A stretch of 64,000 nucleotides of DNA. It comes from Chamaelirium japonicum (Eukaryota; Streptophyta; Magnoliopsida; Liliales; Melanthiaceae). A model generated the notes under the pieces. It saw nothing but the letters and a program-made list of their open reading frames with translations. It had not been told where the DNA came from and searched no databases. The stretch covers positions 52,960,879 through 53,024,878 of the forward strand of contig OX393550.1 of NCBI GenBank assembly GCA_947650365.1, written 5' to 3'. The translations under genes were made by a program, and so were the position numbers. Shown here in pieces: positions 33,812-49,157 of this stretch; positions within the stretch are counted from its first letter, which is position 1, and each line of letters begins with the position of its first letter.

Positions 33812-35900
33812 TTCATTCTAATTCATTCATACAATCCATTCTAATTCTTTCACACGATCCATTCTAATTCATTCGTACGTTCCATTCTAATTCATTAGAG
33901 CATGATCCATGCTAATTCATTCGTTCGATCAGTTCTAATTCATTAGCACGATCCATTCAAATTCATTCGTACGATCCATTCTAATTTATTCGCACGATCC
34001 ATTCTAATTCATTCATAGGATCCATTCTAATTCAATCATACGATCTATTCTAATTCTTTCGCACGAATGTATCCATTCTAATTCATTCACACGAATGTAT
34101 CCATTCTAATTCATTCGTACGATCCATTCTAATTCATTCGTACGATCCATTCTAATTCATTCATACGATCTATTCTAATTCATTCATACAATCCATTCTA
34201 ATTCTTTCACACGATCCATTCTAATTCATTCGTACGATCCATTCTAATTCATTCGCACAATCCATTCTATTTCATTCGTACGATCCATTCCTACTCATTC
34301 TCATGATCTATTCTAATTCATTCGCATGAATGTATCCATAATGGATCATACGAATGAGTAAGAATGGATCGTACGAATGAAATAGAATGGATTGTGCGAA
34401 TGAATTAGAATGGACCGTACGAATGAATTAGACGTACGAATGAATTAGAATGGATACATTCGTGCGAATAAATTAGAATGGATCATACGAATGAGTAAGA
34501 ATGGATCGTCATTCTAATTCATTCGTATGATCCATTCTAATTTATTTGTATCCATTCTATTTCATTCGCACGATCCATTCTAATTCATTCGCGCAATCTA
34601 TTCTAATTCATTCGTACGATCCATTCTAATTCATTCGTACGATCCATTCTAATTCATTCAAACAATCCATTCTAATTTATTCGCACGAATGTATCCATTC
34701 TAATTCATTCGTACGATCCATTCTAATTCATTCGCACAATCTATTCTAATTCTTTAATACGATCCATTCTAATTCATTCGCACGAATGTATCCATTCTAA
34801 TTCAATCATACGATCCATTCTACTTCATTCGTACTATCTGTTCTAATTCACTCATACGATCCATTCTAATTCATTAATATGATCCATTCTAATTCATTTG
34901 CTTGAATATATCCATTCTAATTCATTCGTACGATCCATTCTAATTCCTTCGTACGATCCATTCTAATTCCTTCGTACGATCCATTCTATTTCATTCGTAT
35001 GATCCATTCTAATTCCTTCGTACGATCCATTCTAATTCCTTCGTATCCATTCTAATTTACTCATACGATCCATTCTAATTCATTCGTACGATCCATTCTA
35101 ATTCATTCATACAATCCATTCTAATTCATTCGCACGAATTTATCCATTCTAATCCATTCGTACGATCCATTCTAATCCATTCGTACGATCCATTCTAATT
35201 CATTCGCATGAAAGTAACCATTCTAATTCATTCATTTGATCCATTCTAATTCATTCGTACGAACCATTCTAATTCATTCGTCCGATCCATTCTAATTCAT
35301 TCGCACGAATGTATCCATTCTAATTCATTCGTACGATCCTTTCAAATTCATTCGTACGATCCATTCTAATTCATTCCTAAGATCCATTCTAATTCATTCG
35401 TACGATCCATTCTAATTCATTCGTAAGATCCATTCTAATTCATTCGCACTAATGTATCCATTATAGTTCATTCGTACGATCCATTCTAGTTCATTCGTAC
35501 GATCCATTCTAATTCATTCGTACGATCCATTCTAATTCATTCGTATGATCCATTCTAATTAATTCGTATGATCCATTCTAATTCATTCGTACGATCCATT
35601 CTAATTCATTCATACAATCCATTCTAATTCATTCGCACGAATATATCCATTCTAATTAATTCGTACGATCCATTCTAATTCATTCGTATGATCCATTCTT
35701 ATTCATTCGCACGATCCAGTCTAATGGATTCGCACGATCCATTCTAATTCATTCGCACGAATGTATCCATTCTAATTGATTCGTACGATCCATTCTAATT
35801 CATTAATATGATCCATTCTAATTCATTCGTATGATCCATTCTAATTCATATGCACAAAAGTATCCATTCTAATTCATTCGTACGATCCATTCTAATTCAG
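33812..35900 (-). repeat. Satellite block, mainly - orientation, with a + insert at 34339-34508
   Basis: Second copy of 18493-20601 at a spacing of 15.3 kb. Shared private markers are GGACCGTACG (19091 and 34412), TGGATCGTCA (19181 and 34502) and CTAATGGATTCGCACG (near 20421 and 35719). Confidence 0.9.
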
Positions 35901-36997
35901 GATCGTACGAATGAATTAGAATGGATACATTCGTGCGAATAAATTAGAATTGATCGTACGAATGAATTAGAATGGATCGTGCGAATGAATTAGAATGGAT
36001 CGTACGAATGAATTAGAATGGATACATTCGTGCGAATGAATTAGAATGGATACATTCGAGTGAAAGAATTAAAATAGATCGTATGAATGAATTAGAATGG
36101 ATCCTATGAATGAATTAGAATGGATCGGGCGAATGAATTAGAATGGATCGTACGAATGAATTAGAATGGATCGTGCTAATGAATTAGAATTGATCGAACA
36201 AATCATTTAGCATGGATCGTGCTAATGAATTAGAATGGAACGTACGAATGAATTAGAGTGGATCGTGTGAAAGAATTAGAATGGATTGTATGAATGAATT
36301 AGAATGAATTCGTACGATCCATTCGAATTCATTCGCACGATCCATTCTAATTCATTCATACGATCCATTCTAATTCATTCATACAATCCATTCTAATTCT
36401 TTCAGACGATCCATTCTAATTCATTCGTAGGATCCATTCTAATTCATTCCTACAATCTATTCTATTTCATTCGTACGATCCATTCTTACTCATTCGTATG
36501 ATCCATTCTAATTCTTTCGGACGAATGTATCCATTCTAATTTATTCGTACGATCCATTCTAATTCATTCATACGATCCATTCTAATTCATTCGTACGATC
36601 CATTCTTACTCATTCGTATGATCCATTCTAATTCATTCGTACGATCCCTTCTAATTCATTTGTACGATCCATTCTAATTCATTCGCACAATCTATTCTAA
36701 TTCATTCGTACGATCCATTCTAATTCATTCGTACGATCGTACGAATGAATTAGAATGGATCGTACGGAATGAATTAGAATGGATTGTATGAATGAATTAG
36801 AATGGATAGATTCGTGCGAATGAATTAGAATGGATCATACGAATGAGTAAGAATGGATCGTACGAATGAAATAGAATGGATTGTACGAATGAATTAGAAT
36901 GGATCGTATAAATGAATTAGAATAGATCGTACGATTGAATTAGAATGGATCGTGTGAAAGAATTAGAATGGATTGTATGAATGAATTAGAATGAATT
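35901..36997. repeat. Cluster of four short alternating blocks (second copy)
   Basis: + 35901-36310, - 36311-36736, + 36737-36997, with the same type Y', T and Y' switches as 20602-21697. The TACGGAATGA marker is at 21465 and 36763. Confidence 0.9.
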
Positions 36998-38980
36998 CGT
37001 ACGATCCATTCGAATTCATTCGCACGACCCATTCTAATTCATTCATACGATCCATTCTAATTCATTCGTACGATCCATTCTAATTCATTCGCACAAATGT
37101 ATCCATTCCAATTCATTCGTACGATCCATTCTAATTTATTCGCACGATCCATTCTAATTCATTCGTACGATCCATTCTAATTCATTAGCACGATCAATGC
37201 TAATTCATTCGTTTGATCAATTCTAATTCATTAGCACGATCCATTCTAATTCATTCGTACGATCCATTCTAATTCATTCGCACAAATGTATCCATTCTAA
37301 TTCATTCGTACGATCCATTCTAATTCATTCGCACGATCCATTCTAATTCATTCGTACGATCCATTCTGATTCATTCGTACGATCAATTCTAATTCATTCG
37401 CACGATCCATTCTAATTCATTCATAGGATCCATTCTAATTTATTCATACGATCTATTCTAATTCTTTCGCACGAATGTATCCATTCTAATTCATTCGCAC
37501 GAATGTATCCATTCTAATTCATTCGTACGATCCATTCTAATTCATTCGTACGATTCATTCTAATTCATTCATACAATCCATTCTAATTCTTTCACACGAT
37601 CCATTCTAATTCATTCGTACGATCCATTCTAATTCATTCGCACAATCCATTCTTTTTCATTCGTACGATCCATTCTTACTCATTGGTACGATCCATTCTA
37701 ATTCATTCGCACGAATGTATCCATTCTAATTCATTCGTACGAATCCATTCTAATTCATTCGTACAATCTATTCTATTTCATTCGTACGATCCATTCTTAC
37801 TCATTCATATGATCCATTCTAATTCATTCGGACGAATGTATCCATTCTAATTTATTCATACGATCCATTCTAATTCATTCGTATGATCCATTCTAATTCA
37901 TTCGTACAATCCATTCTAATTCATTTGTCCGATCCATTCTAATTCATTCGCACGAATGTATCCATTCTAATTTATTCGTACGATCCATTCTAATTCATTC
38001 GTACGATCTATTCTAATTCATTCGTAAGATCCATTCTAATTCATTCGTACGATCCATTCTAATTCATTCGTACGATCCATTCTAATTCATTCGCACGAAT
38101 GTATCCATTCTAGTTCATTCGTACGATCCATTCTAATTCATTCGTACGATCCATTCTAATTCCTTCGTACGATCCATTCTAATTCATTCGTACGATCCAT
38201 TCTAATTCATTCATACGATCTATTCTAATTCATTCATACGATCTATTCTAATTCATTCGTACGATCCATTCTAATTCCTTCGTACGATCCATTCTAATTC
38301 ATTCGTACGATCCATTCTAATTCCTTCGTATCCATTCTAATTCACTCATACGATCCATTCTAATTCATTCGTATGATCCATTCTAATTCATTCATACAAT
38401 CCATTCTAATTCATTCGCACGAATGTATCCATTCTAATTCATTCGTACGATCAGTTCTAATTCATTCACAAAATCTATTGTAATTCATTCATACGATCCA
38501 TTCTAATTCATTCACACGAATGTATCCATTCTAATTCATTCATACGATCCATTCTAATTCATTCGTACGATCCATTCTAATTCACTCATACGATCCATTC
38601 TAATACATTCATACGATCCATTCTAATTCATTTGCATGAATATATTCATTCTAAATCATTCGTACGATCCATTCTAATTCCTTCGTACGATCCATTCTAA
38701 TTCATTCGTACGATCTATTCTAATTCATTCGTACAATCCATTCTAATTCATTCGTACGATCCATTCTAATTCCTTCGTACGATCCATTCTAATTCATTCG
38801 TACGATCCATTCTAATTCATTCATACAATCCATTCTAATTCTTTCACACGATCCATTCTAATTCATTCGTACGATCCATTCTAATTCATTCATGCAATCA
38901 ATTCTATTTCATTCGTACGACCCATTCTTACTCATTCGTACGATCCATTCTAATTCATTCACACAAATGTATCCATTCGT
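36998..38980 (-). repeat. Satellite block, - orientation (2.0 kb)
   Basis: Second copy of 21698-23705 with the same marker order, ending at type X (38978-38983). Confidence 0.9.
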
Positions 38981-40941
38981 ACGAATGAATTAGAATAGAT
39001 TGTACGAATGAATTAGAATGGATCATACGAATGAATTAAAATGGATCGTACGAAGGAATTAGATTGGATCGTACGAATGAATTAGAATGGATCATACGAA
39101 TGAATTAGAAAAGATCGTACGAATGAATTAGAATGGATCGTACGAAGGAATTAGAATGGATCGTACGAATGAATTAGAATGGATATATTCGTGCAAATGA
39201 ATTAGAATGGATCGTATGAATGTATTAGAATGGATCGTATGAGTGAATTAGAATGGATCGTACGAATGAATTAGAATGGATCGTATGAATGAATTAGAAT
39301 GGATACATTCGTGCGAATGAATTAGAATTGATCGTACAAATTAATTAGAATGTATCGTGCGAATGAATTAGAATGAATCGTACGAATGAATTAGAATGGA
39401 TCGTACGAATGAACTAGAATTGATACATTCGTGCGAATGAATTAGAATGGATCGTACGAATGAATTAAAATGGATCTTACGAATGAATTAGAATGGATCG
39501 TACGAATGAATTAGAATGCATCGTACGAATGAATTAGAATGGATACGTTCGTGCGAATGAATTAGAATGGATCGGACGAATGAATTAGAATGGATCGTAC
39601 GAATGAATTAGAATGGATCAAATGAATGAATTAGAATGGTTACATTCATGCGAATGAATTAGAATGGATCGTACGAATGGATTAGAATGGATCGTACGAA
39701 TCGATTAGAATAGATACATTCGAGCGAATGAATTAGAATGGATCGTACGAATGAATTAGAATGGATCGTACGAATGGATTAGAATGGATCCTACGAATGG
39801 ATTAGAATGGATACCTTTGTGCATATGAATTAGAATGGATCGTATGAATGAATTAGAATGGATCATATTAATGAATTAGAATGGATCGTACGAATGAATT
39901 AGAATGGATACATTTGTGCGAATGAATTAGATTGGATCGTGCGAATCAATTAGACTGGATCGTGCGAATGAATAAGAATAGATCATACGAATGAATTAGA
40001 ATGGATCGTACGAATTAATTAGAATGGATACATTTGTGCGAATGAATTAGAATGGATTGTATGATTGAATTAGAATGGATCGTATGAATGAATTAGAATG
40101 GATCATACGAATTAATTAAAATGGATCATACGAATGAATTAGAATGGATCGTAAGAATGAATTAGAATGGATCGTACGAATGAATTAGAATGGATACATT
40201 CGTGCGAATGAATTAGAATGGATTGTGCGAATGAATAAGAACAGATCGTGCGAATGAATTAGAATGGATCATACGAATGAATTAGAATGGATCGTACGAA
40301 TGAATTAGAATGGATACATTTGTGCGAATGAATTAGAATGGATCGTACGAATGAATTAGAATGGATCGTATGAATGAATTAGAATGGATCGTATGAATGA
40401 ATTAGAATGGATCGTGCGAATGAATTAGAATGGATCGTACGAATGAATTAGAATGGATCGTATGAATGAACTAGAATGGATACATTCGTGCGAATAAATT
40501 AGAATGGATCGTACGAATGAATTAGAATAGATCGTACGAATGAATTAGAATGGATATGACGAATGAATTAGAATGGATCGTACGAATGAATTAGAATGGA
40601 TCGTACGAATGAATTAGAATGGATACATTCGTGCGAATGAATTAGAATGGATCGGACGAATGAATTAGAATGTATCGTACGAATGAATTAGAATGGATCG
40701 TACGAATAAATTAGAATGGATGCATTCGTCCGAATGAATTAGAATGGATCATACGAATGAGTAAGAATGGATCATACGAATGAAATAGAATAGATTGTAC
40801 GAATGAATTAGAATGGATCCTACGAATGAATTAGAATGGATTGTGTGAAAGAATTAGAATGGATTGTATGAATGAATTAGAGTGGATCGTATGAATGAAT
40901 TAGAATGGATCGTGCGAGTGAATTCGAATGGATCGTACGAA
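38981..40941 (+). repeat. Satellite block, + orientation (2.0 kb)
   Basis: Second copy of 23706-25573 (TTACATTCATGCG at 39640, 15,299 bp from its partner at 24341). It ends at type Y. Confidence 0.9.
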
Positions 40942-42890
40942 TTCATTCTAATTCATTCATACAATCCATTCTAATTCTTTCACGCGATCTATTCTAATTC
41001 ATTCGTAGGATCCATTCTAATTCATTCGTACAATCTATTCTATTTCATTCGTACGATCCATTCTTACTCATTCGTATGATCCATTCTAATTCATTCGTAC
41101 AATCTATTCTATTTCATTCGTACGATCCATTCTTACTCATTCGTATGATCCATTCTAATTCATTCGGGCGAATGTATCCATTCTAATTTATTCGTACGAT
41201 CCATTCTAATTCATTCATATGATCCATTCTAATTCTTTCATACGATCCATTCTAATTCATTCCTACAATCCATTCTAATTCATTCACACAATCCATTCTA
41301 ATTCATTCGTAGGATCCATTCTAATTCATTCGTACAATCTATTCTATTTCATTCGTACGATCCATTCTTACTCATTCGTATGATCCATTCTAATTCATTC
41401 GGACGAATGTATCCATTCTAATTTATTCGTACGATCCATTCTAATTCATTCGTACGATCCATTCTAATTCATTCGTACGATCCATTCTAATTCATTCGCA
41501 CGAATGTATCCATTCTAATTCATTCGTACGATCCATTCTAATTCATTCATACGATTCATTCTAATTCATTCGTACGATCCATTCTAATTCATTCGCACGA
41601 ATGTATCCATTCTAGTTCATTCGTACAATCCATTCTACTTCATTCGTACGATCCAATCTAATTCATTCGCACGATTCATTCTAATTCATTCGTACGATCC
41701 ATTCTAACTCATTCATACGATCCATTCTAATTCATTCGTACGATCCATTCTAATTCATTCGCACAAATGTATCCATTCTAATTCATTCGTACGATCCATT
41801 CTAATTCATTCGTACGATCCATTCTAATTCTTTCACACGATCCATTCTAATTCATTCGTACGATCCATTCTAATTCATTCGCACGATCCATTCTAATTCA
41901 TTCGTACGATCCATTCTAATTCATTCATACGATCCATTCTAATTCATTCGCACAAATGTATCCATTCTAATTCATTCGTATGATCCATTCTAATTCATTC
42001 GTACGATCCATTCTAATTCATTCGTACGATCCATTCTAATTCATTCGCACGATCTGTTCTTATTCATTCGCACAATCCATTCTAATTCATTCGCACGAAT
42101 GTATCTATTCTAATTCATTCGTACGATCCATTCTAATTCATTCGTACGATCCATTCTAATTCATTCGTATGATCCATTCTAATTAATTCGTATGATCCAT
42201 TCTAATTTATTCGTACAATCCATTCTAATTCATTCATACAATCCATTCTAACTCATTCGTACGATCCATTCTAATTCACTCATACGATCCATTCTAATAC
42301 ATTCATACGATCCATTCTAATTCATTTGCACGAATATATCCATTCTAATTCATTCGTACGATCCATTCTAATTCATTCGCACGAATGTATCCATTCTAAT
42401 TCATTCGTACGATCCATTCTAATTCATTCGTACGATCCATTCTAATTCATTCGTATGATCCATTCTAATTAATTCGTATGATCCATTCTAATTCATTCGT
42501 ACGATCCATTCTAATTCATTCATACAATCCATTCTAATTCATTCGTACGATCCATTCTTATTCACTCATACGATCCATTCTAATACATTCATACGATCCG
42601 TTCTAATTCATTTGCATGAATATATCCATTCTAATTCATTCGTACGATCCATTCTAATTCCTTCGTACGATCCATTCTAATTCATTCGTACGATCTATTC
42701 TAATTCATTCGCACGATCCATTCTAATTCATTCGTACGATCCATTCTAATTCGTTCACACGATCCATTCTAATTCATTCATACGATCCATTCTAATTCAT
42801 TCGTGCAATCCATTCTATTTCATTCGTACGATCCATTCTTACTCATTCGTACGATCCATTCTAATTCATTCACACGAATGTATCCATTCG
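40942..42890 (-). repeat. Satellite block, - orientation (1.9 kb)
   Basis: Second copy of the left part of 25574-28426, including the doubled ~69 bp unit. Similarity to copy one stops near 42820 (27530 in copy one); here the block goes straight to a type X switch (CATTCGTATGAATG). Confidence 0.9.
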
Positions 42891-44600
42891 TATGAATGAA
42901 TTAGAATAGATTGTACGAATGAATTAGAATGGATCGTACGAATGAATTAGAATGGATCGTACGAAGGAATTAGAATGGATCGGACGAACGAATTAGAATA
43001 GATCGTACGAATGAATTTGAATGGATCGTACGAAGGAATTAGAATGGATCGTACGAATGAATTAGAATGGATATATTCGTGCAAATGAATTAGAATGGAT
43101 CGTATGAATGTATTAGAATGGATCGTATGAGTGAATTAGAATGGATCGTACGAATGAATTAGAATGGATTGTATGAATGAATTAGAATGGATCGTACGAA
43201 TGAATTAGAATGGATCATACGAATTAATTAGAATGGATCATACGAATGAATTAGAATGGATCGTACGAATGAATTAGAATGGATCGTACGAATGAATTAG
43301 AATGGATACATTCGTGCGAATGAATTAGAATGGATTGTGCGAATGAATAAAAATAGATCGTGCGAATGAATTAGAATGGATCGTACAAATGAATTTGAAT
43401 GGATCGTGCGAATGAATTAGAATGGATCGTACGAATGAATTAGAATGGATACATTTGTGCGAATGAATTAGAATGGATCGTACGAATGAATTAGAATGGA
43501 TCGTATGAATGAATTAGAATGGATCGTACGAATGAATTAGAATGGATCGTGCGAATGAATTAGAATGGATCGTACGAATGAATTAGAATGGATCGTGTGA
43601 AAATATTAGAATGGATCGTATGAATAAATTAGAATGGATCGTGCGAATGAATTAGAATGGATCGTACTAATGAATTAGAATGGATACATTTGTGCGAATG
43701 AATTAGAATGGATCGTACGAATGAATTAGAATGGATCGTATGAATGAATTAGAATGGATCGTACGAATGAATTAGAATGGATCGTGCGAATGAATTAGAA
43801 TGGATCGTACGAATGAATTAGAATGGATCGTACGAATGAACTAGAATGGATACATTCGTTCGAATGAATTAGAATGGATCGTACGAATGAATTAGAATGG
43901 ATCTTACGAATGAATTAGAATGGATCGTATGAATAAATTAGAATGGATCGTACGAATAAGTTAGAATGGATACATTCGTGCGAATGAATTAGAATGGATC
44001 GTACGAATAAATTAGAATGGATCGTATGAATGGTTTAGAATGGATACATTCGTGCGAATGAATTAGAATGGATCGGACGAATGAATTAGAATGGATCGTA
44101 CGAATGAATTAGAATGGATCAAATGAATGAATTAGAATGGTTACATTCATGCGAATGAATTAGAATGGATCGTACGAATGGATTAGAATGGATCGTACGA
44201 ATGGATTAGAATGGATACATTCGTGCGAATGAATTAGAATGGATCATACGAATGAGTAAGAATGGATCGTATGAATGAAATAGAATGGATTATACGAATG
44301 AATTAGAATGGATCGTGCGAATGAATTTGAATGGATCGTACGAATGAATTAGAATGGATCATGCTAATGAATTATAATTGATCGTATGAATGAAATAGAA
44401 TGGATTGTACGAATGATTTAGAATGGATCGTACGAATAAATTAGAATGGATCGTACGAATGATTTAGAATGGATACATTCGTGCGAATGAATTAGAATGG
44501 ATCATACGAATGAGTAAGAATGGATCATACGAATGAAATAGAATGGATCATATTAATGAATTAGAATGGATCGTACGAATGAATTAGAATGGATCGTGCA
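42891..44600 (+). repeat. Satellite block, + orientation (1.7 kb)
   Basis: Opens with the standard post-X order including TATATTCGTGCAAATG (near 43069). It later holds ATACATTTGTGCG monomers at fairly regular distance, TTACATTCATGCG (near 44140) and GAGTAAG. It ends at a CGTGCACG-centred switch. Confidence 0.9.
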
Positions 44601-45549
44601 CGAATGTATCCATTCTAATTCATTCGTACTATCCATTCTAATTCATTAATATGATCCATTCTAATTCATTCGTACGATCCATTCTAATTCATATGCACAA
44701 AGGTATCCATTCTAATCCATTCGTAGGATCCATTCTAATCCATTCGTATGATCCATTCTAATTCATTCGTACGATCCATTCTAATTCATTCGCTCGAATG
44801 TATCCATTCTAATCCATTCGTACGATCCATTCTAATCCATTCGTACGATCCATTCTAATTCATTCGCATGAATGTAACCATTCTAATTCATTCATTTGAT
44901 CCATTCTAATTCATTCGTACGATCCATTCTAATTCATTCGTCCGATCCATTCTAATTCATTGGCACGAATGCATCCATTCTAATTCATTCGTACGATCCA
45001 TTCTAATTCATTCGTACGATCCTTTCTAATTCATTCGTAAGATCCATTCTAATTCATTCGTACGATCCATTCTAATTCATTCGTACGATCCATTCTAATT
45101 CATTCATACGATCCATTCTAATTCATTCACACGAATGTATCCATTCTAATTCATTCATACGATCCATTCAAATTCATTCGTACGATCCATTCTAATTCAC
45201 TCATACGATCCATTCTAATACATTCATACGATCCATTCTAATTCATTTGCACGAATATATCCATTCTAATTCATTCGTACGATCCATTCTAATTCCTTCG
45301 TACGATCTATTCTAATTCATTCATACGATCTATTCTAATTCATTCGTACGATCCATTCTAATTCATTCGTACGATCCATTCTAATTCCTTCGTACGATCC
45401 ATTCTAATTCATTCGTACGATCCATTCTAATTCTTTCACACGATCCATTCTAATTCATTCGTACGATCCATTCTAATTCATTCGTACGATCCATTCTTAC
45501 TCATTCGTACGATCCATTCTAATTCATTCACACGAATGTATCCATTCGT
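44601..45549 (-). repeat. Satellite block, - orientation (0.95 kb)
   Basis: Carries ATATGCACAAAGGTATCC (near 44690), CATTCATTTGATCC and CGTCCGATCC, then the mirror of a + start (CACTCATAC, CATTTGCACG, CCTTCGTACG) and a type X switch. Confidence 0.9.
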
Positions 45550-46508
45550 ACGAATGAACTAGAATAGATTGTACGAATGAATTAGAATAGATCGTACGAA
45601 TGAATTAGAATGGATTGTACGAAGGAATTAGAATGGATCGTACGAATGAATTAGAATGTATCGTACGAATGAATTAGAATAGATCGTACGAATGAATTAG
45701 AATGGATCGTACGAAGGAATTAGAATGGATCGTACGAATGAATTAGAATAGATATATTCGTGCAAATGAATTAGAATGGATCGTATGAATGTATTAGAAT
45801 GGATCGTATGAGTGAATTAGAATGGATCGTACGAATGAATTAGAATGGATCTTATGAATGAATTAGAACGGATACATTCGTGCGAATGAATTAGAATTGA
45901 TCGTACGAATGAATTAGAATGGATCATGTGAATGAATTAGAATGGATCGTACGAATGAATTAGAATGGATCGTACAAATGAACTAGAATGGATACATTCG
46001 TGCGAATGAATTAGAATGGATCGTACGAATGAATTAGAATGGATCGTACGAATGAATTAGAATGGATCTTACGAATGAATTAGAATGGATCGTACGAATG
46101 AATTAGAATGGATTGTACGAATGAATTAGAATGGATACATTCGTGCGAATGAATTAGAATGGATCGGACGAATGAATTAGAATGGATCGTACGAATGAAT
46201 TAGAATGGATCAAAAGAATGAATTAGAATGGTTACATTCATGCGAATGAATTAGAATGGATCGTACGAATGAATTAGAATGGATCGTACGAATGGATTAG
46301 AATGGATACATTCGAGCGAATGAATTAGAATGGATCGTACGAATGAATTAGAATGGATCGTACGAAAGGATTAGAATGGCTCCTACGAATGGATTAGAAT
46401 GGATACCTTTGTGCATATGAATTAGAATGGATCGTACGAATGAATTAGAATGGATCATATTAATGAATTAGAATGGATCGTACGAATGAATTAGAATGGA
46501 TACATTCG
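45550..46508 (+). repeat. Satellite block, + orientation (0.96 kb)
   Basis: Standard post-X order with GAAGGAATTAG twice, TATATTCGTGC (near 45748), GAACTAG, GGACG, TTACATTCATGCG and ACCTTTGTGCATATG (near 46407), then a GTGCAC switch. Confidence 0.9.
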
Positions 46509-49157
46509 TGCACAATCCATTCTAATTCATTCGCACGAATGTATCCATTCTAATTCATTCGTACGATCCATTCTAATTCATTAATATGATCCATTCTAAT
46601 TCATTCGTACGATCCATTCTAATTCATATGCACAAAGGTATCCATTCTAATTCATTCGTACGATCCATTCTAATTCAGGATCGTACGAATGAATTAGAAT
46701 AGATACATTCGTGCGAATGAATTAGAATTGATCGTACGAATGAATTAGAATGGATCGTGCGAATGAATTAGAATGGATCGTACGAATGAATTAGAATGGA
46801 TCGTACAAATGAACTAGAATGGATACATTCGGGCGAATGAATTAGAATGGATCGTACGAATGAATTAGAATGGATCTTACGAATGAATTAGAATGGATCG
46901 TACGAATGAATTAGAATGGATCGTACGAATGAATTAGAATGGATACATTCGTGCGAATGAATTAGAATGGATCGGACGAATGAATTAGAATGGATCGTAC
47001 GAATAAATTAGAATGGATCAAATGAATGAATTAGAATGGTTACATTCATGCGAATGAATTAGAATGGATCGTACGAATGGATTAGAATGGATCGTACGAA
47101 TGGATTAGAATGGATACATTCGAGCGAATGAATAAGAATGGATCGTACGAATGAATTAGAATGGATCGTACGAATGGATTAGAATGGATCCTACGAATGG
47201 ATTAGAATGGATACCTTTGTGCATATGAATTAGAATAGATTGTACGAATGAATTAGCATGGATCATATTAATGAATTAGAATGGATCGTACGAATGAATT
47301 AGAATGGATACATTCGTGTGAATGAATTAGAATGGATCGTGCGAATCAATTAGACAGGATCGTGCGAATCAATTAGACTGGATCGTGCGAATGAATAAGA
47401 ATAGATCATACGAATGAATTAGAATGGATCGTACAAATTAATTAGAATGGATACATTCGTGCGAATGAATTAGAATGGATTGTGCGAATGAATTAGAATG
47501 GATAGTGCGAATGAATTAGAATCGATCGTACGAATGAATTAGAATGGATCATACGAATGAATTAGATCGTACGAATGAATTAGAATGGATCGTACGATTG
47601 AATTAAAATGGATACATTCGAGCGAATGAATTAGAATAGATCGTAGGAATGAATTAGAATGGATCGTACGAATGAATTAGAATGGATACATTTGTGAGAA
47701 TGAATTAGAATGGATCGTACGAATGAATTAGAATGCATCGTACGAAAGAATTAGAATGGATATATTCGTGCGAATGAATTAGAATGGATCGTACGAATGA
47801 ATTAGACTGGATCGTACGAATGAATTTGAATGGATACATTTGTGCGAATGAATCTAAATGGATTGTATGAATGAATTACAATGGATCATACGAATGAATT
47901 AGAATGGATCGTACGAATGAATTAGAATAGCTCATACGAATGAATTAGAATGAATCGTATGAATGAATTAGAATGGTTACATTCGTGTGAATGAATTAGA
48001 ATAGATCGTACGAATGAATTAGAATGGATCGTACGAATAAATTAGAATGGATCGTGGGAATGAATTAGAATGGATCGTACGAATGAATTCGTATGATCCA
48101 TTCGAATTCATTCTAATTCATTCATACTAATGAATTAGAATGGATCGTACGAATGAATTAGAATGGATCTTACGAATGAATTAGAATGGATCGTACGAAT
48201 GAATTAGAATGGATCGTACGAATGAATTAGAATGGATACATTCATGCGAATGAATTAGAATAGATCGGACGAATGAATTAGAATGGATCGTACGAATGAA
48301 TTAGAATGGATCAAATGAATGAATTAGAATGGTTACATTGATGCGAATGAATTAGAATGGATCGTACGAATGGATTAGAATGGATCGTACGAATGGATTA
48401 GAATGGATACATTCGTGCGAATGAATTAGAATGGATTGTATGAATGAATTAGAATGGATCGTACGAATGAATTAGAATGGATCGTATGAGTGAATTAGAA
48501 TGGATACGAAGGAATTAGAATGGATCGTATGAAGGAATTAGAATGGATCATACGAATGAAATAGAATGGATCGTACAAAGGAATTAGAATGGATCGTACG
48601 AAGGAATTAGAATGGATCGTACGAATGAATTAGAATGGATATATTCGTGTAAATGAATTATAATGGATCGTATGAATGAATTAGAATGGATCGTATGAGT
48701 GAATTAGAACGGATAGTACGAATGAAGTAGAATGGATCGTATGAATGAATTAGAATGGATACATTCGTGCGAATGAATTAGAATGGATCGTATGAATGAA
48801 TTAGAATAGATTGTGCGAATGAATTAGAATGGATCGTACGAATGAATTAGAATGGATACATTCGTGCGAATAAATTAGAATGGATTGTATGAATGAATTA
48901 GAATGGATCATACGAATGAATTAGAATGGATCGTACGAATGAATTAGAATAGATTGCGCGAATGAATTAGAATGGATCGTGCGAATGAAATAGAATGGAT
49001 ACAAATGAATTAGAATGGACCATACGAATGAATTAGAATGACGATCCATTCTTACTCATTCGTATGATCCATTCTAATTTCTTCGCTCGAATGTATCCAT
49101 TCTAATTCATTCGTATGTCTAATTCATTCGTACGGTCCATTCTAATTCATTCGCACA
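46509..49157. repeat. Satellite blocks: short -, long + (2.4 kb), short -
   Basis: - 46509-46678, + 46679-49038 (with a ~30 bp - insert at about 48093-48125), - 49039-49157. The + part has ACCTTTGTGCATATG near 47212 and a GAATTAGATCG deletion variant near 47560. The end, 49008-49157, is the reverse complement of the 19045-19205 region, including the type V switch. Confidence 0.88.

Larger units (their letters stand above)
30649..42820 (+). repeat. Large direct duplication, copy two (~12.2 kb)
   Basis: Partner of 15283-27530. It starts with GCACAAAGGTATCC in a normal satellite context, without any trace of the retrotransposon. Similarity ends near 42820. Confidence 0.87.
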
